Of a DNA stretch of 60,422 nucleotides, positions 43,424 through 52,451 are shown piece after piece. The position numbers and the translations under genes are program-made. The notes under the pieces are model-generated. The model saw only the letters and a list, made by a program, of their open reading frames with translations. It ran no database searches and had not been told where the DNA came from. Numbering within the stretch: the first letter of the stretch is position 1; the number at the start of each line of letters is the position of its first letter. The stretch comes from UBA970 sp049419605. GTDB lineage: Bacteria; Bacillota_I; Bacilli_A; RFN20; CAG-826. The DNA lies in the NCBI GenBank assembly GCA_049419605.1, contig JBMSKF010000006.1, positions 1-60,422 on the forward strand. The letters run 5' to 3'.

Positions 43424-45211
43424 ATGTGTGGCATTGTTGGTACCGTTGGTGAAACAAAATTAAGAGAATATTTAATTAGTGGTTTACGAAGCTTAGAGTA
43501 TCGTGGATATGACTCTGCTGGAACCGCTTTTTTAACCAAAGAAAAAATTGAAGTTTTTCGTTTGCCTGGACGGATTGATGATCTCAGTAAAGTAGTTCCT
43601 GCAACCATGCATGGTGCCGCAGGTATCGGGCATACGCGTTGGGCAACCCATGGTGAACCTAATTTTGTTAATTCCCATCCTCATAGTTCTCAAAAATCAA
43701 TCTTTACCATTGTTCATAATGGTGTCATTGATAATTTCAAATCGCTAAAAAAGAAATTACAAAACCAAGGTTACCAATTTCAATCCGATACGGATACAGA
43801 GGTCGTTGCTAATTTAATGGAAATGCATTACTTCAAGGATGCTAAAGAAAACCCCCTGTTAGCGATTAAAAAAACAATTGAAGAGTTAGAAGGTTCTTAT
43901 GCGCTTGCTATTTTGTTTAAAGGTGATGATAGCAAAGTTTATTTTGCAAAATTGCATTCTCCCCTCGTCATTGGTAAAGGGCAACACACGAATTATTTAG
44001 CCTCTGATTATGTACCGATGCTTGATTATGCAACCTCGTACTATATTCTTGATGATTATCAATATGGTTACATTAGTCAAAAAGATGTCGTGGTGAAGCA
44101 CCTTGATCCCAATGAAGAAAAACCCTTGGTATTTCATCAAACGGATATCAAAGTTTCAGATATTAGTTTGAATGGGTATCCCCATTACATGCTCAAAGAA
44201 ATCGAAGAATCACCCGAAGTCATTCATCGACTCATTGATAATTACGTGGATGGTAATAATTTCCTACTTGATGAAGTGTTAATTCAAAAACTCCACCAAG
44301 CAGATCAAATTATTTTTTTGGCATGTGGAACGAGTTATCACGCTGCCTTAGTGGGCAGGCGTTATTTTGAATCAATTGGTAAAACTAGCCGAGTTTATAT
44401 AGCCTCTGAATTTGCATATTATCCTGAAGTCAAAGGCAAAAATCCCTTATTTATCTTTATCTCACAAAGTGGTGAGACTGCTGATTTAATTCGCTGTGTC
44501 AAAATTATTCAACAACAAGGTAGTCCAATTCTCACCATTACCAATACAAAAGGTTCCTCGCTTGATCGCGCAAGTGATTTTACGTTGTTATTATATGCGG
44601 GTATGGAAATTGCCGTTGCTTCTACCAAAGCCTATATTGCCCAAGTCGCTTTACTTGCTATCTTAAGAGCGGCAATCATTAGTAATACCGAAGTCATTAC
44701 CGATTTAATTGAATCGATCAAAGCGATGAAAAATTTAATTGGCGCAAAGCAAGAAATTAAAAATATTGCTGAAGTGATTGCCAATCAACCTAACGTCTTT
44801 TTCTTAGGAAGAGGATTCGATTATGATGTGGCACTTGAAGTTTCCCTTAAATTAAAAGAAATCACTTATATACACTCTGAAGGTTTACCAGGTGGAGAAT
44901 TAAAACATGGTCCCATTGCCCTGATCAAACAAGATGTACCAGTTATCGCTTTTGTCTCTGATCAAATTACGGCTGCGGCAATTCGTTCAAACTTGCAAGA
45001 AGTATTAGCCAGAGGTGCCAAAGTATTTGTCATTAGTAATTTAGCACTAGCAAAAGAAGAAGATGCCTTTGTCACGAGCAATACAAAAGTTTATTTATCC
45101 CCTTTTATCAAAGCAATGGTCGGTCAATACCTTGCCTATTATGCTGCGTTATATTTAGGAAGAGATATTGATAAACCGAGAAATTTAGCAAAATCCGTTA
45201 CGGTAGAATAA
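43424..45211 (+). CDS. glmS: Glucosamine-fructose-6-phosphate aminotransferase
   Basis: Makes glucosamine-6-P from fructose-6-P and glutamine. The N-terminal glutaminase starts with MCGIVGTVGE (nucleophile Cys2) and has GHTRWATHGEP; two SIS domains include ACGTSYHAALVGRR, ISQSGETADLI and LKLKEITYIHSEGLPGGELK. Length 595. GGGGG lies about 9 bases before the ATG. The 13-base gap from glmM leaves no room for a glmS ribozyme, so that Firmicutes control is absent here. Confidence 0.97.
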   Translation: MCGIVGTVGETKLREYLISGLRSLEYRGYDSAGTAFLTKEKIEVFRLPGRIDDLSKVVPATMHGAAGIGHTRWATHGEPNFVNSHPHSSQKSIFTIVHNGVIDNFKSLKKKLQNQGYQFQSDTDTEVVANLMEMHYFKDAKENPLLAIKKTIEELEGSYALAILFKGDDSKVYFAKLHSPLVIGKGQHTNYLASDYVPMLDYATSYYILDDYQYGYISQKDVVVKHLDPNEEKPLVFHQTDIKVSDISLNGYPHYMLKEIEESPEVIHRLIDNYVDGNNFLLDEVLIQKLHQADQIIFLACGTSYHAALVGRRYFESIGKTSRVYIASEFAYYPEVKGKNPLFIFISQSGETADLIRCVKIIQQQGSPILTITNTKGSSLDRASDFTLLLYAGMEIAVASTKAYIAQVALLAILRAAIISNTEVITDLIESIKAMKNLIGAKQEIKNIAEVIANQPNVFFLGRGFDYDVALEVSLKLKEITYIHSEGLPGGELKHGPIALIKQDVPVIAFVSDQITAAAIRSNLQEVLARGAKVFVISNLALAKEEDAFVTSNTKVYLSPFIKAMVGQYLAYYAALYLGRDIDKPRNLAKSVTVE

Positions 45212-45218
45212 GTAATAA

Positions 45219-45249
45219 AAAAACCTCTAGATTGACTAGAGGTTTTTTG
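45219..45249. terminator. Bidirectional terminator (glmS / SPFH gene)
   Basis: AACCTCTAG (45223-45231), 5-base loop, CTAGAGGTT (45237-45245), with A and T runs outside, between convergent genes. Confidence 0.9.
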
Positions 45250-45258
45250 TTGAATTAG

Positions 45259-46203
45259 TTATTCGCCCTTTTTCTTTGCGACTGGTTTTTCTTCTGTGAT
45301 CACTTCTTTGAGCGAGGCAATTAAGCCAGTAACGTTTTGGATTTCAGAAGGGATAATTAACTTTGTCGCGGAACCGTTTGCTACTTTTTCTAATGCTTCA
45401 AAACCTTTGAGCGTTAAGAATGCCGCATCAGGTTTAGAACGATTAATTAATTCTACCCCTTTGGCTTGAGCTTCAAATATGCGAAGGATAGCTTCCGCTT
45501 CCCCTTCGGCTTCTGTTATTTTTTTAATTTTAACCGCTTGGGCTCTTAACACTGCGGATTCTTTTTCCCCTTCGGCTGTCAGAATGGCTGCTTGTTTTTT
45601 ACCTTCTGCTTCAAGAATGGCTTCACGCTTTTGCCGTTCTGCACGCATTTGTTTTTCCATTGCTTCTTGAATATCACGAGGTGGAATAATATTCTTTAAC
45701 TCAACACGATTAACTTTAATTCCCCAAGAATCTGTCGCTTCTTCAAGGGTTTCCCACATCTTATGGTTAATGGTGTCACGGGATGTTAAAGTTTGATCGA
45801 GTTCAAGGTCACCAATTAGGTTACGGAGTGTTGTTGCAGTTAAGTTTTCCATTGCCGATAATGGGCGTTCAACACCATATGTGAAAAGTTTAGGATCGGT
45901 GACTTGGAAATAAACCACGGTATCGATTTGCATCGTAACATTATCCTTGGTGATCACAGGTTGAGGTGGAAAGTCATAAACTCTTTCTTTTAATGAGATT
46001 GTAGCAACCTTAGAGTCAATCACCGGAACAATAATGTGAATCCCTGCGGCTAAGGTTTTGTGATATTTACCTAATCGTTGAACTAGCACGGTTGTTCCTT
46101 GTGAAACAATCACAATCGAACGAATCAATATAATTAAGAGGACAAAAAAGATGATGCCTAAGAAGAATAAGCCTACGCCTGCAGCCGATGAGTACAATGT
46201 CAT
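45259..46203 (-). CDS. SPFH/band-7 (stomatin-like) membrane protein
   Basis: A 314-residue protein: one N-terminal membrane helix (about residues 7-30), SPFH domain with GTTVLVQRLGKYHKTLAAGI, YDFPPQPVITKDNVTMQIDT and NLIGDLELDQTLTSRD, then a charged Ala/Glu helix (EKQMRAERQKREAILEAEGK). This is the QmcA/YbbK type usually paired with NfeD and implicated in membrane microdomains. I start at ATG 46203 with GAAGGAAA upstream; it is one base after the nfeD stop. Confidence 0.93.
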   Translation of the reverse strand: MTLYSSAAGVGLFFLGIIFFVLLIILIRSIVIVSQGTTVLVQRLGKYHKTLAAGIHIIVPVIDSKVATISLKERVYDFPPQPVITKDNVTMQIDTVVYFQVTDPKLFTYGVERPLSAMENLTATTLRNLIGDLELDQTLTSRDTINHKMWETLEEATDSWGIKVNRVELKNIIPPRDIQEAMEKQMRAERQKREAILEAEGKKQAAILTAEGEKESAVLRAQAVKIKKITEAEGEAEAILRIFEAQAKGVELINRSKPDAAFLTLKGFEALEKVANGSATKLIIPSEIQNVTGLIASLKEVITEEKPVAKKKGE

Positions 46204-46204
46204 A

Positions 46205-46672
46205 TTATTTTCCTTCTTTCTTTTTGGTAACAATTAATTTATTACCATCTATCGATTGGATGGTCGCATACTCTCCAGCTTTAAAGGTAACGTCTTGATG
46301 ACTTATGAGTTTCCATCTCACATCACCATGCATGCCCATGCCAGATAATTTAGGACCAAAACCTTTTTCAATCAAAATATCTTGCCCAATCAATGCATCC
46401 GCATTGGTAGGTACAGTAGGCCGATTTGTCACTTTCTTAACGAGTGGTTTTGTTAAGGCTAGTAGCAAAACGCTGGTAAAGGTAAAGATCAATACTTGCC
46501 AAATTAACCCTACTTGGAAAAGCGTAGCAAAAAGTAATGCAATTAAAGCCCCACCCGCAAACCAAAGTGAAACAAGTTGTGGTTCTAAGGATTCAACGAT
46601 CACAGCAACAAAAAACACAACGACCCATAAAATAATTCCAACTAATTGTAAATCAAGCGCAGTTAAAATCAT
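46205..46672 (-). CDS. NfeD-family membrane protein
   Basis: A 155-residue protein with three or four membrane helices (to about residue 75) and a C-terminal OB-fold-like domain (LIGQDILIEKGFGPKL to GNKLIVTKK), the short NfeD form lacking the serine protease domain. It is paired with the downstream SPFH gene, the standard NfeD-stomatin operon. AAAGGAGG lies before ATG 46672. Confidence 0.9.
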   Translation of the reverse strand: MILTALDLQLVGIILWVVVFFVAVIVESLEPQLVSLWFAGGALIALLFATLFQVGLIWQVLIFTFTSVLLLALTKPLVKKVTNRPTVPTNADALIGQDILIEKGFGPKLSGMGMHGDVRWKLISHQDVTFKAGEYATIQSIDGNKLIVTKKKEGK

Positions 46673-46745
46673 TGATAATCCTCCTTTGAAATAACAATAT
46701 CATTTTTTAATTTTTTTATATAGTTATTTCTTGTAAATTTTAGAG

Positions 46746-46759
46746 TAAAATAAATAAGA
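46746..46759 (+). promoter_or_regulatory. Nudix gene -10 box adjacent to ATG
   Basis: TAAAAT (46746-46751) lies 7 bases before ATG 46759 with no ribosome binding site, predicting a leader of about one base. Confidence 0.45.
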
Positions 46760-47376
46760 TGAAACCATCCAAAAACCTAGCGTTCTATGAATTTATTTTA
46801 AAGGTTCAAGCGATCAGTAAAATTGGTTTGACCTATTCTAAAGATGCCTATGCGCTTGAAAACTATGAAGAACTCAGTGAACTATCCTCTAAAATGCTTA
46901 AAAACTTCACTAAAACTAATTTTAAACGGCCTCAGTATTTTGCAAGGGACTTGTATCCAACACCCAACGTTTCTGTAAGAATGATTGTATTCAATGAAAA
47001 ACAAGAGGTTTTATTAGTTAAGGAAAAAGTAGATCAAGGTTATACATTACCCGGAGGATGGGCGGATTTATTTGAAAGTCCCGTTGAAGCAATTACAAAA
47101 GAGTGTTTACAAGAAGCGGGTGCAGACGTCAAAGTAACTCAGTTAACTGGAGTATATCATTACGATTTTCAACATCGAGGTCATGCTGAAAGTCAATATG
47201 TCTTAGTATTTAAAGGAGTTCTAAAAGGACCATTAAAAGCGTTTGGTCATGAAATTTTAGATGTCCAATTTTTTCCAATTCACCGTTTACCTAAACAACT
47301 GTCATTTAAAATTGAAAGAAAAGATTTAATAAAAATGATTTCGGATGCTCAACAAGGAGAAACCTTCTTTGAATAA
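46759..47376 (+). CDS. Nudix hydrolase with N-terminal helical domain
   Basis: A 205-residue protein with an N-terminal helical domain (FYEFILKVQAISKIGLTY) like that of the X-linked nucleoside-diphosphate Nudix group, then a Nudix domain: VRMIVFNEKQEVLLVKE and a Nudix box GGWADLFESPVEAITKECLQ followed by EAG. The box has Lys for the usual Arg and Gln for the first Glu of the EE pair, so metal binding may be altered. Substrate unknown; an ADP-ribose or nucleotide-sugar type is plausible. It overlaps the GH13 gene by 8 bases. Confidence 0.88.
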   Translation: MKPSKNLAFYEFILKVQAISKIGLTYSKDAYALENYEELSELSSKMLKNFTKTNFKRPQYFARDLYPTPNVSVRMIVFNEKQEVLLVKEKVDQGYTLPGGWADLFESPVEAITKECLQEAGADVKVTQLTGVYHYDFQHRGHAESQYVLVFKGVLKGPLKAFGHEILDVQFFPIHRLPKQLSFKIERKDLIKMISDAQQGETFFE

Positions 47377-49072
47377 AACTAGACCATGGTGGCAACACGC
47401 CATTGGATATCAAATTTATCCTCGTTCTTTTTACGATAGTAATCAGGATGGAATTGGCGACCTTAACGGCATTCGTTTAAAACTACCTCACCTGCATCAA
47501 TTAGGGGTGAATTTATTATGGATATGTCCCTTTTTTGCTTCACCCATGGATGATTATGGGTATGATGTGAAAGATTATTTCCAGGTCGATCCAATGTTTG
47601 GAAGCCTTGAAGATTTTCAAGCACTACTTAAAGAAGCTCACTCCATGGGAATTCGAATCATTATTGATTTGGTTCTTAATCATACCAGTGATGAACACCG
47701 CTGGTTTATGGAAGCAAGGAAAAATCAATATTCTAAATACCATCAATATTACATTTGGAAAGATCCGCGAAAAACTGAAGAAGGTCAATTACTACCTCCA
47801 ACCAATTGGAGAGGGTATTTTTCTGATAGTGCATGGCATTATGATGATACGGTCAAACAATATTACTTAAAAATATTTTCTAAAAAAATGCCTGATTTAA
47901 ATTGGGAAAACAAAGCAATGCGTCAAGATATGTACGACGTCGCGAAGTTTTGGTTAGATCTTGGGGTGGATGGTTTTCGTTTAGATGCGTTGGCCCATTT
48001 AGCAAAAGACTTAACATTCACAAATTCAACATTACCTGTAGATCCTGATGGAATGGTCCTTGATGCGAGTAAATTTTCATCATTAGCAAGAGTGTTTGAT
48101 TACCTCAAAGAATTTAAAGAAGAAGTGTTAAGCAAATATCCAGAGGCATTTACGATTGGTGAAGTAGGAGGCGGTGTATCCCCTGACCAGTCCTTACAGT
48201 ATGTTCATCCCCAAAGGGGTTACCTTAACATGGTATTTAATTTTGATACCTGTTGGGAAAATGGCGCGTTTGGATCTGACCTTAAAGCTGATCATGAAAT
48301 TAAAACTAATGTAATCCAGCTTAAACAAAATTTTATGAAATGGTATGAAATTGTTTCTCCACAAGCCGCACTTCCAGTCTACTGGTTGAATCATGATCAT
48401 CCTCGGGTTGTTTCCCAATATGGTTCCATTCGTTATCGTAAAGAATCGGCTACAATGCTTGCGACCACCTTGCTATTTTTATATGGCACTCCGTTTATTT
48501 ACAATGGTGAAGAAATCGGAATGAGTAATGTGGATTATGAGAAACTTATTCAATTCAAAGATGTCTCCGCATTACAATATGCCAAGCAAGCCTCAGATCG
48601 AATGGATGAATCGACTATTCTTCGGTTTTTAAGACGAACCTCAAGGGTGAATGCTCGGACCCCGTTTCAATGGAGTGATGAACCCTTTGCAGGTTTTTCA
48701 AAAGTAGAACCAACGTTACAAGTTAATGGAAATTATCGCGAAGTCAATCTTGCAAAGCAAAAATTAGACCCTAAATCGATCTTTAATTTTTATCGTAAAG
48801 CAATTGCCTTAAGAAAAACACCTCAAATAATGGAAACTGTCTTAGAAGGAAAATTATCACTTGTCGATCCAATGAATCCTGATGTTTTTGCTTATATCCA
48901 TGAAGGTAGACCTTCGCTATTAGTGGTCAGTAATTTTAGAGCATTTGAAGTTGAATTTAAGGTTAATTATCTTATTAACAAGGTGTTACTCCATAATTAT
49001 TCTACGATTGAAAAACGTGGTTTAAATTTAATCTTAAGACCATTTGAATCCTATTTATTTGAAGTAGAATGA
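47369..49072 (+). CDS. GH13 alpha-glucosidase (oligo-1,6-glucosidase-like)
   Basis: Cytoplasmic glycosidase acting on malto- or isomalto-oligosaccharides. Conserved regions: DLVLNHTSDEHRWF, MPDLNWEN, GVDGFRLDALAHLAKD (nucleophile Asp206), TIGEVGGG (acid/base Glu265) and NHDHPR (Asp343). Start chosen at TTG 47369, 8 bases after AAGGAGA, giving 567 residues; ATG 47345 has no such site. No signal peptide. It is followed by a PucR-type regulator overlapping by ATGA. Exact linkage specificity is not decided by sequence. Confidence 0.93.
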   Translation: MNKTRPWWQHAIGYQIYPRSFYDSNQDGIGDLNGIRLKLPHLHQLGVNLLWICPFFASPMDDYGYDVKDYFQVDPMFGSLEDFQALLKEAHSMGIRIIIDLVLNHTSDEHRWFMEARKNQYSKYHQYYIWKDPRKTEEGQLLPPTNWRGYFSDSAWHYDDTVKQYYLKIFSKKMPDLNWENKAMRQDMYDVAKFWLDLGVDGFRLDALAHLAKDLTFTNSTLPVDPDGMVLDASKFSSLARVFDYLKEFKEEVLSKYPEAFTIGEVGGGVSPDQSLQYVHPQRGYLNMVFNFDTCWENGAFGSDLKADHEIKTNVIQLKQNFMKWYEIVSPQAALPVYWLNHDHPRVVSQYGSIRYRKESATMLATTLLFLYGTPFIYNGEEIGMSNVDYEKLIQFKDVSALQYAKQASDRMDESTILRFLRRTSRVNARTPFQWSDEPFAGFSKVEPTLQVNGNYREVNLAKQKLDPKSIFNFYRKAIALRKTPQIMETVLEGKLSLVDPMNPDVFAYIHEGRPSLLVVSNFRAFEVEFKVNYLINKVLLHNYSTIEKRGLNLILRPFESYLFEVE

Positions 49073-49647
49073 AAACGGAAAATTGTTTCTATCTGGTTTG
49101 CCAATCACCTTTTAATGATGAGCCTTTTCGTAAAACCATTGAAGATGTGATTGGTAAGCGGATTCGCTGGCAACGATTACATCAAGATCAAGTTGCCTTC
49201 TTTACAAGTGTGGATAGTCGGGCAACATTACAAACTTATCTTGATACTTATCAACAAGAATACAATTTAAAATTTCACATACTTAAAACATACCGACTCC
49301 ACCCATTAGGGGAATCTGCTTCGCGTATTGCGATCCGGAAAAATCCTGGCAAAGTGGATAGTCTTGGTGATTTAATTTTACAACTCATGTTTGATGGCAA
49401 TAAGGTCTTATTGCCTTTGATCGTGAAGGAGTTTTCCTCGGTCCCTCGTCACTTAATGCAAACTGCATCGATGTTGCTAGCGTGCGACTTAAAAGCAACT
49501 CTAGCCAGTGAACGCTTATATGTCCATCGTAATACTTTTGCGTATCGCCTTAATCAGTTTGTAAATTTAACGGGACTAGATATTCGTCAGCACGATCATG
49601 CTTTACTTTTTTCCTTGGTTGAGAAAATCATGAGTCAACAAGGTTGA
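49069..49647 (+). CDS. PucR/CdaR-type helix-turn-helix regulator
   Basis: A 192-residue protein whose C-terminus matches the PucR-type HTH: ASERLYVHRNTFAYRLNQF followed by TGLDIRQHDHALLFSL. The N-terminal 120 residues show no known sensor domain to me. It starts inside the GH13 stop (ATGA), so it is coexpressed with the glucosidase and probably controls this sugar segment; the 12-bp inverted repeat just downstream of its stop is a candidate operator. Confidence 0.82.
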   Translation: MKTENCFYLVCQSPFNDEPFRKTIEDVIGKRIRWQRLHQDQVAFFTSVDSRATLQTYLDTYQQEYNLKFHILKTYRLHPLGESASRIAIRKNPGKVDSLGDLILQLMFDGNKVLLPLIVKEFSSVPRHLMQTASMLLACDLKATLASERLYVHRNTFAYRLNQFVNLTGLDIRQHDHALLFSLVEKIMSQQG

Positions 49648-49669
49648 TTTGTGCATTATGCACAAATCA
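49645..49669 (+). promoter_or_regulatory. Perfect inverted repeat upstream of msmX (candidate operator)
   Basis: TGATTTGTGCAT (49645-49656), one central base, ATGCACAAATCA (49658-49669): a perfect 12-bp inverted repeat overlapping the expected -35 zone of the msmX -10 TATAAT (49687-49692). No T run follows, so it reads as an operator rather than a terminator. Confidence 0.6.
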
Positions 49670-49686
49670 TGGTAAACTAACCTTGA

Positions 49687-49692
49687 TATAAT
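49687..49692 (+). promoter_or_regulatory. msmX -10 box
   Basis: Perfect TATAAT; predicted start near 49699, leaving a 13-base leader with AAGGAG before ATG 49712. The -35 region coincides with the inverted repeat. Confidence 0.6.
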
Positions 49693-49711
49693 TTTTTCAA
49701 GGAGAAAACAA

Positions 49712-50809
49712 ATGGCAGAAGTAGTATTGAAGAATATTAACAAGATTTACGACAATAAGGTTCAAGCCGTTTTTGATTTTAATCTTGAAGTGAAAGATAA
49801 AGAATTTATTGTTTTAGTCGGACCTTCAGGTTGTGGTAAATCAACCACACTTCGAATGATTGCTGGCTTAGAAGATATTACCAATGGCGAACTTTATATT
49901 GACGGGACGCTTCGTAACGATACACCACCTAAAGATCGTGATATCGCCATGGTGTTCCAATCCTATGCTTTGTATCCTCACATGACTGTGTTTGATAATT
50001 TAGCTTTTGGTTTGAAAATTCGCCATATCAATAAGGAAGAAATTCGTGAACGCGTTTACCGCGCTGCTAAAATTTTAGAAATCGAAAAATTATTAGATCG
50101 CAAACCAAAGCAACTTTCTGGTGGTCAACGTCAACGTGTTGCCTTAGGTAGAGCCATCGTAAGAAATGCAAAAGTGTTTTTAATGGATGAACCTTTATCA
50201 AACCTTGACGCTAAACTTCGGGTGCAAATGCGCGCTGAAATTATCAAACTCCATGAAAGTATTGGTGCAACCACCATCTATGTTACCCATGACCAAACCG
50301 AAGCCATGACGATGGCAAGCCGTATTGTGGTCATGAAGGGTGGCTATGTGATGCAAATTGGCTCACCGATTGAAATCTATAACAACCCAGCGAATTTATT
50401 CGTTGCCGCTTTTATAGGATCTCCTGCGATGAATTTGATGGATGTAAAGTATAAAGATGGTCATATTTATTTTGCAGATGGTTTAAAAGTTGAACTTCCA
50501 GAAAAATTTAAAAAAGCCTTAAAGACATATGAAAATAAAGAAGTCGTGTTTGGGATCCGTCCAGAAGATTCCCATCGTGACGACGCTGCTTTAGAAAAAC
50601 TTTATCCTACTGCAGTTTTAAAGAGCACGATCAAGGTTGCAGAATTGTTAGGACATGAATATATTATTCATACCGACCTCGCTGGTAACAATCTTATTAG
50701 TAAGATTGATGCCCTACATACCTATCGGATTGGGGATCCAATTCGCCTTGTGTTAAATTTAGAAAAAGCCCATATCTTTGATAGAGAAACACAAAAAACC
50801 ATTATTTAA
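49712..50809 (+). CDS. msmX: Sugar ABC transporter ATPase (MsmX/UgpC type)
   Basis: ATPase that powers carbohydrate ABC importers, often shared between several systems. Walker A GPSGCGKSTTLRMIAG, Q-loop MVFQSYALYPHMTVFDNLAF, signature LSGGQRQRVALGRA, Walker B VFLMDEPLSNLDAKLR, H-loop YVTHDQTEAMT; the C-terminal TOBE-type domain starts near residue 235. Length 365. No permease or binding-protein gene is in the window, consistent with a stand-alone, multitask ATPase. Confidence 0.92.
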   Translation: MAEVVLKNINKIYDNKVQAVFDFNLEVKDKEFIVLVGPSGCGKSTTLRMIAGLEDITNGELYIDGTLRNDTPPKDRDIAMVFQSYALYPHMTVFDNLAFGLKIRHINKEEIRERVYRAAKILEIEKLLDRKPKQLSGGQRQRVALGRAIVRNAKVFLMDEPLSNLDAKLRVQMRAEIIKLHESIGATTIYVTHDQTEAMTMASRIVVMKGGYVMQIGSPIEIYNNPANLFVAAFIGSPAMNLMDVKYKDGHIYFADGLKVELPEKFKKALKTYENKEVVFGIRPEDSHRDDAALEKLYPTAVLKSTIKVAELLGHEYIIHTDLAGNNLISKIDALHTYRIGDPIRLVLNLEKAHIFDRETQKTII

Positions 50810-50822
50810 ACAATCTTCAATT

Positions 50823-50853
50823 AAAAAAACCATTGAAATCACAATGGTTTTTA
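50823..50853 (+). terminator. msmX terminator
   Basis: AAACCATTG (50827-50835), loop AAATCA, CAATGGTTT (50842-50850), A run before and T run after. Confidence 0.87.
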
Positions 50854-50880
50854 TCTTGGTAAAAATTGATAAATAATCGG

Positions 50881-50886
50881 TATAAT
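50881..50886 (+). promoter_or_regulatory. malQ -10 box
   Basis: Perfect TATAAT; start near 50893. The leader contains AAAAGGAG 8 bases before ATG 50916. No convincing -35 (TTGGTA at 50856 would be 19 bases away). Confidence 0.5.
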
Positions 50887-50915
50887 TTGATGTGGAATTA
50901 AAAGGAGTAACGGTT

Positions 50916-52385
50916 ATGCGTACTTCAGGAATTTTATTAGCAGTATCCTCACTTCCCTCGCAATATGGGATTGGTGATTTTGGTAAAGAGGCTTATACCT
51001 TCATTGATTTATTAGTGAAGAGTAAGATGAAACTATGGCAAGTTTTGCCATTAAATCCACTTGGATATGGTAATTCCCCATACCAACCTTATTCATCAAA
51101 GGCGATGGATGAGTTGTATTTGTCTTTAGATTTACTGCATGAACAAGGGCTTATTAAAAAGCCAAAACCATTCAATGCCAATGCCACTAAAGTGGCCTAT
51201 GATACCGTTAGACAATTTAAGAGCAAATATTTCCAGGAAGCTTTTGCTAATTTTAGACCCAATACTGCTTATCTTAATTTTCTCAAAGAAAATCCTTGGG
51301 TCGAGATGTATGCAATTTTTGTTACCTTCAAAGAACAACATCAATTACAGATGTGGACTACTTGGCAAAAAGAATTTAAAACTTATGTTAAGAATAAAGC
51401 ATTAGATTTAACGCCATATCTACCGCGTATTCAATACCATCAAATGATTCAATTTCTACTTTTTCAACAATTCTACGCGTTAAAACAATATGCGAATCGT
51501 CAAGGAATTCAACTGGTTGGGGATATCCCAATTTATGTCGGTATAGACTCGATTGATGTATGGATGAATCAATCTCAATTCATGATTACTTCTGAAGGAG
51601 AACCTACTCATATCGCAGGGGTTCCGCCCGATTATTTTTCAAAAACCGGTCAACGTTGGGGAAATCCTCTCTATCGTTGGGATGTGATGGAAAAAGATGG
51701 TTTTAAATTTTGGATTGATCGCTTAGGATTTAACGCGACATTATTTGATATCATTCGCATCGATCATTTCCGTGCTTTTGATACTTATTGGAAAATTCCT
51801 GCTAGCTGTCCCACTGCAGTTGAAGGAGCCTGGATTGAAGCACCTGGTTATGCTTTATTTGATACGATTTATCAACAACTACCAAAGATCAATATTATCG
51901 CTGAAGATTTAGGTGATTTAAGACCTCAAGTGTTAGCATTACGTGATCATTATCATTTACCGGGAATGAAAATTTTTCAATTTGAATTTCCTATTTATCC
52001 TGACGGAAATGGAACTATGCCAAAACCAATTGTCCCAACTTTTGTAGACAATGCGGTGGCATATACGGGTACCCATGATAATCAAACAACGATGGGTTGG
52101 TATCAAAACCTAAAACTTTCTTCACAAGAACAGTTAAAAATCTTTTTGAAAGGTTTGCAAGGAACCATCGCTGAACAATTATGTCAATTAACGTTAAACA
52201 GCGCAGTTAAATATGCAATTTTACCGATGCAGGATATCTTGTCTTTAGATGATCAAGCTAGAATGAATGTACCTGGAACGATTGGGTCACCAAATTGGGA
52301 ATGGAAATTAAAAGATTTTACACTCTATGAAAAACGAATTAACACAATCAAAACATGGGTGGTCAATGCAAAGCGTTCTGACTGA
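50916..52385 (+). CDS. malQ: 4-alpha-glucanotransferase (amylomaltase)
   Basis: GH77 enzyme disproportionating malto-oligosaccharides, freeing glucose. Motifs: GILLAVSSLPSQYGIGDFG, QVLPLNPLGYGNSPYQPYSS, IRIDHFRAFDTYW (nucleophile Asp), NIIAEDLGDLRPQV (acid/base Glu) and VAYTGTHDNQTTMGW. Length 489 from ATG 50916, chosen for AAAAGGAG; ATG 50892 is immediately after the -10 box. It works with the GH13 glucosidase on imported maltodextrins or internal glycogen. Confidence 0.96.
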   Translation: MRTSGILLAVSSLPSQYGIGDFGKEAYTFIDLLVKSKMKLWQVLPLNPLGYGNSPYQPYSSKAMDELYLSLDLLHEQGLIKKPKPFNANATKVAYDTVRQFKSKYFQEAFANFRPNTAYLNFLKENPWVEMYAIFVTFKEQHQLQMWTTWQKEFKTYVKNKALDLTPYLPRIQYHQMIQFLLFQQFYALKQYANRQGIQLVGDIPIYVGIDSIDVWMNQSQFMITSEGEPTHIAGVPPDYFSKTGQRWGNPLYRWDVMEKDGFKFWIDRLGFNATLFDIIRIDHFRAFDTYWKIPASCPTAVEGAWIEAPGYALFDTIYQQLPKINIIAEDLGDLRPQVLALRDHYHLPGMKIFQFEFPIYPDGNGTMPKPIVPTFVDNAVAYTGTHDNQTTMGWYQNLKLSSQEQLKIFLKGLQGTIAEQLCQLTLNSAVKYAILPMQDILSLDDQARMNVPGTIGSPNWEWKLKDFTLYEKRINTIKTWVVNAKRSD

Positions 52386-52451
52386 AATTTAATATGGTAT
52401 GACGAGTTTGGTGTGATAAGATTAAATCAGTTCATTGAAGGAGAATCTTCC

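Noticed and set aside
46305..46694. 129-codon open frame on the plus strand opposite nfeD
   Set aside because: Antisense shadow of nfeD with no binding site and no recognisable domain.
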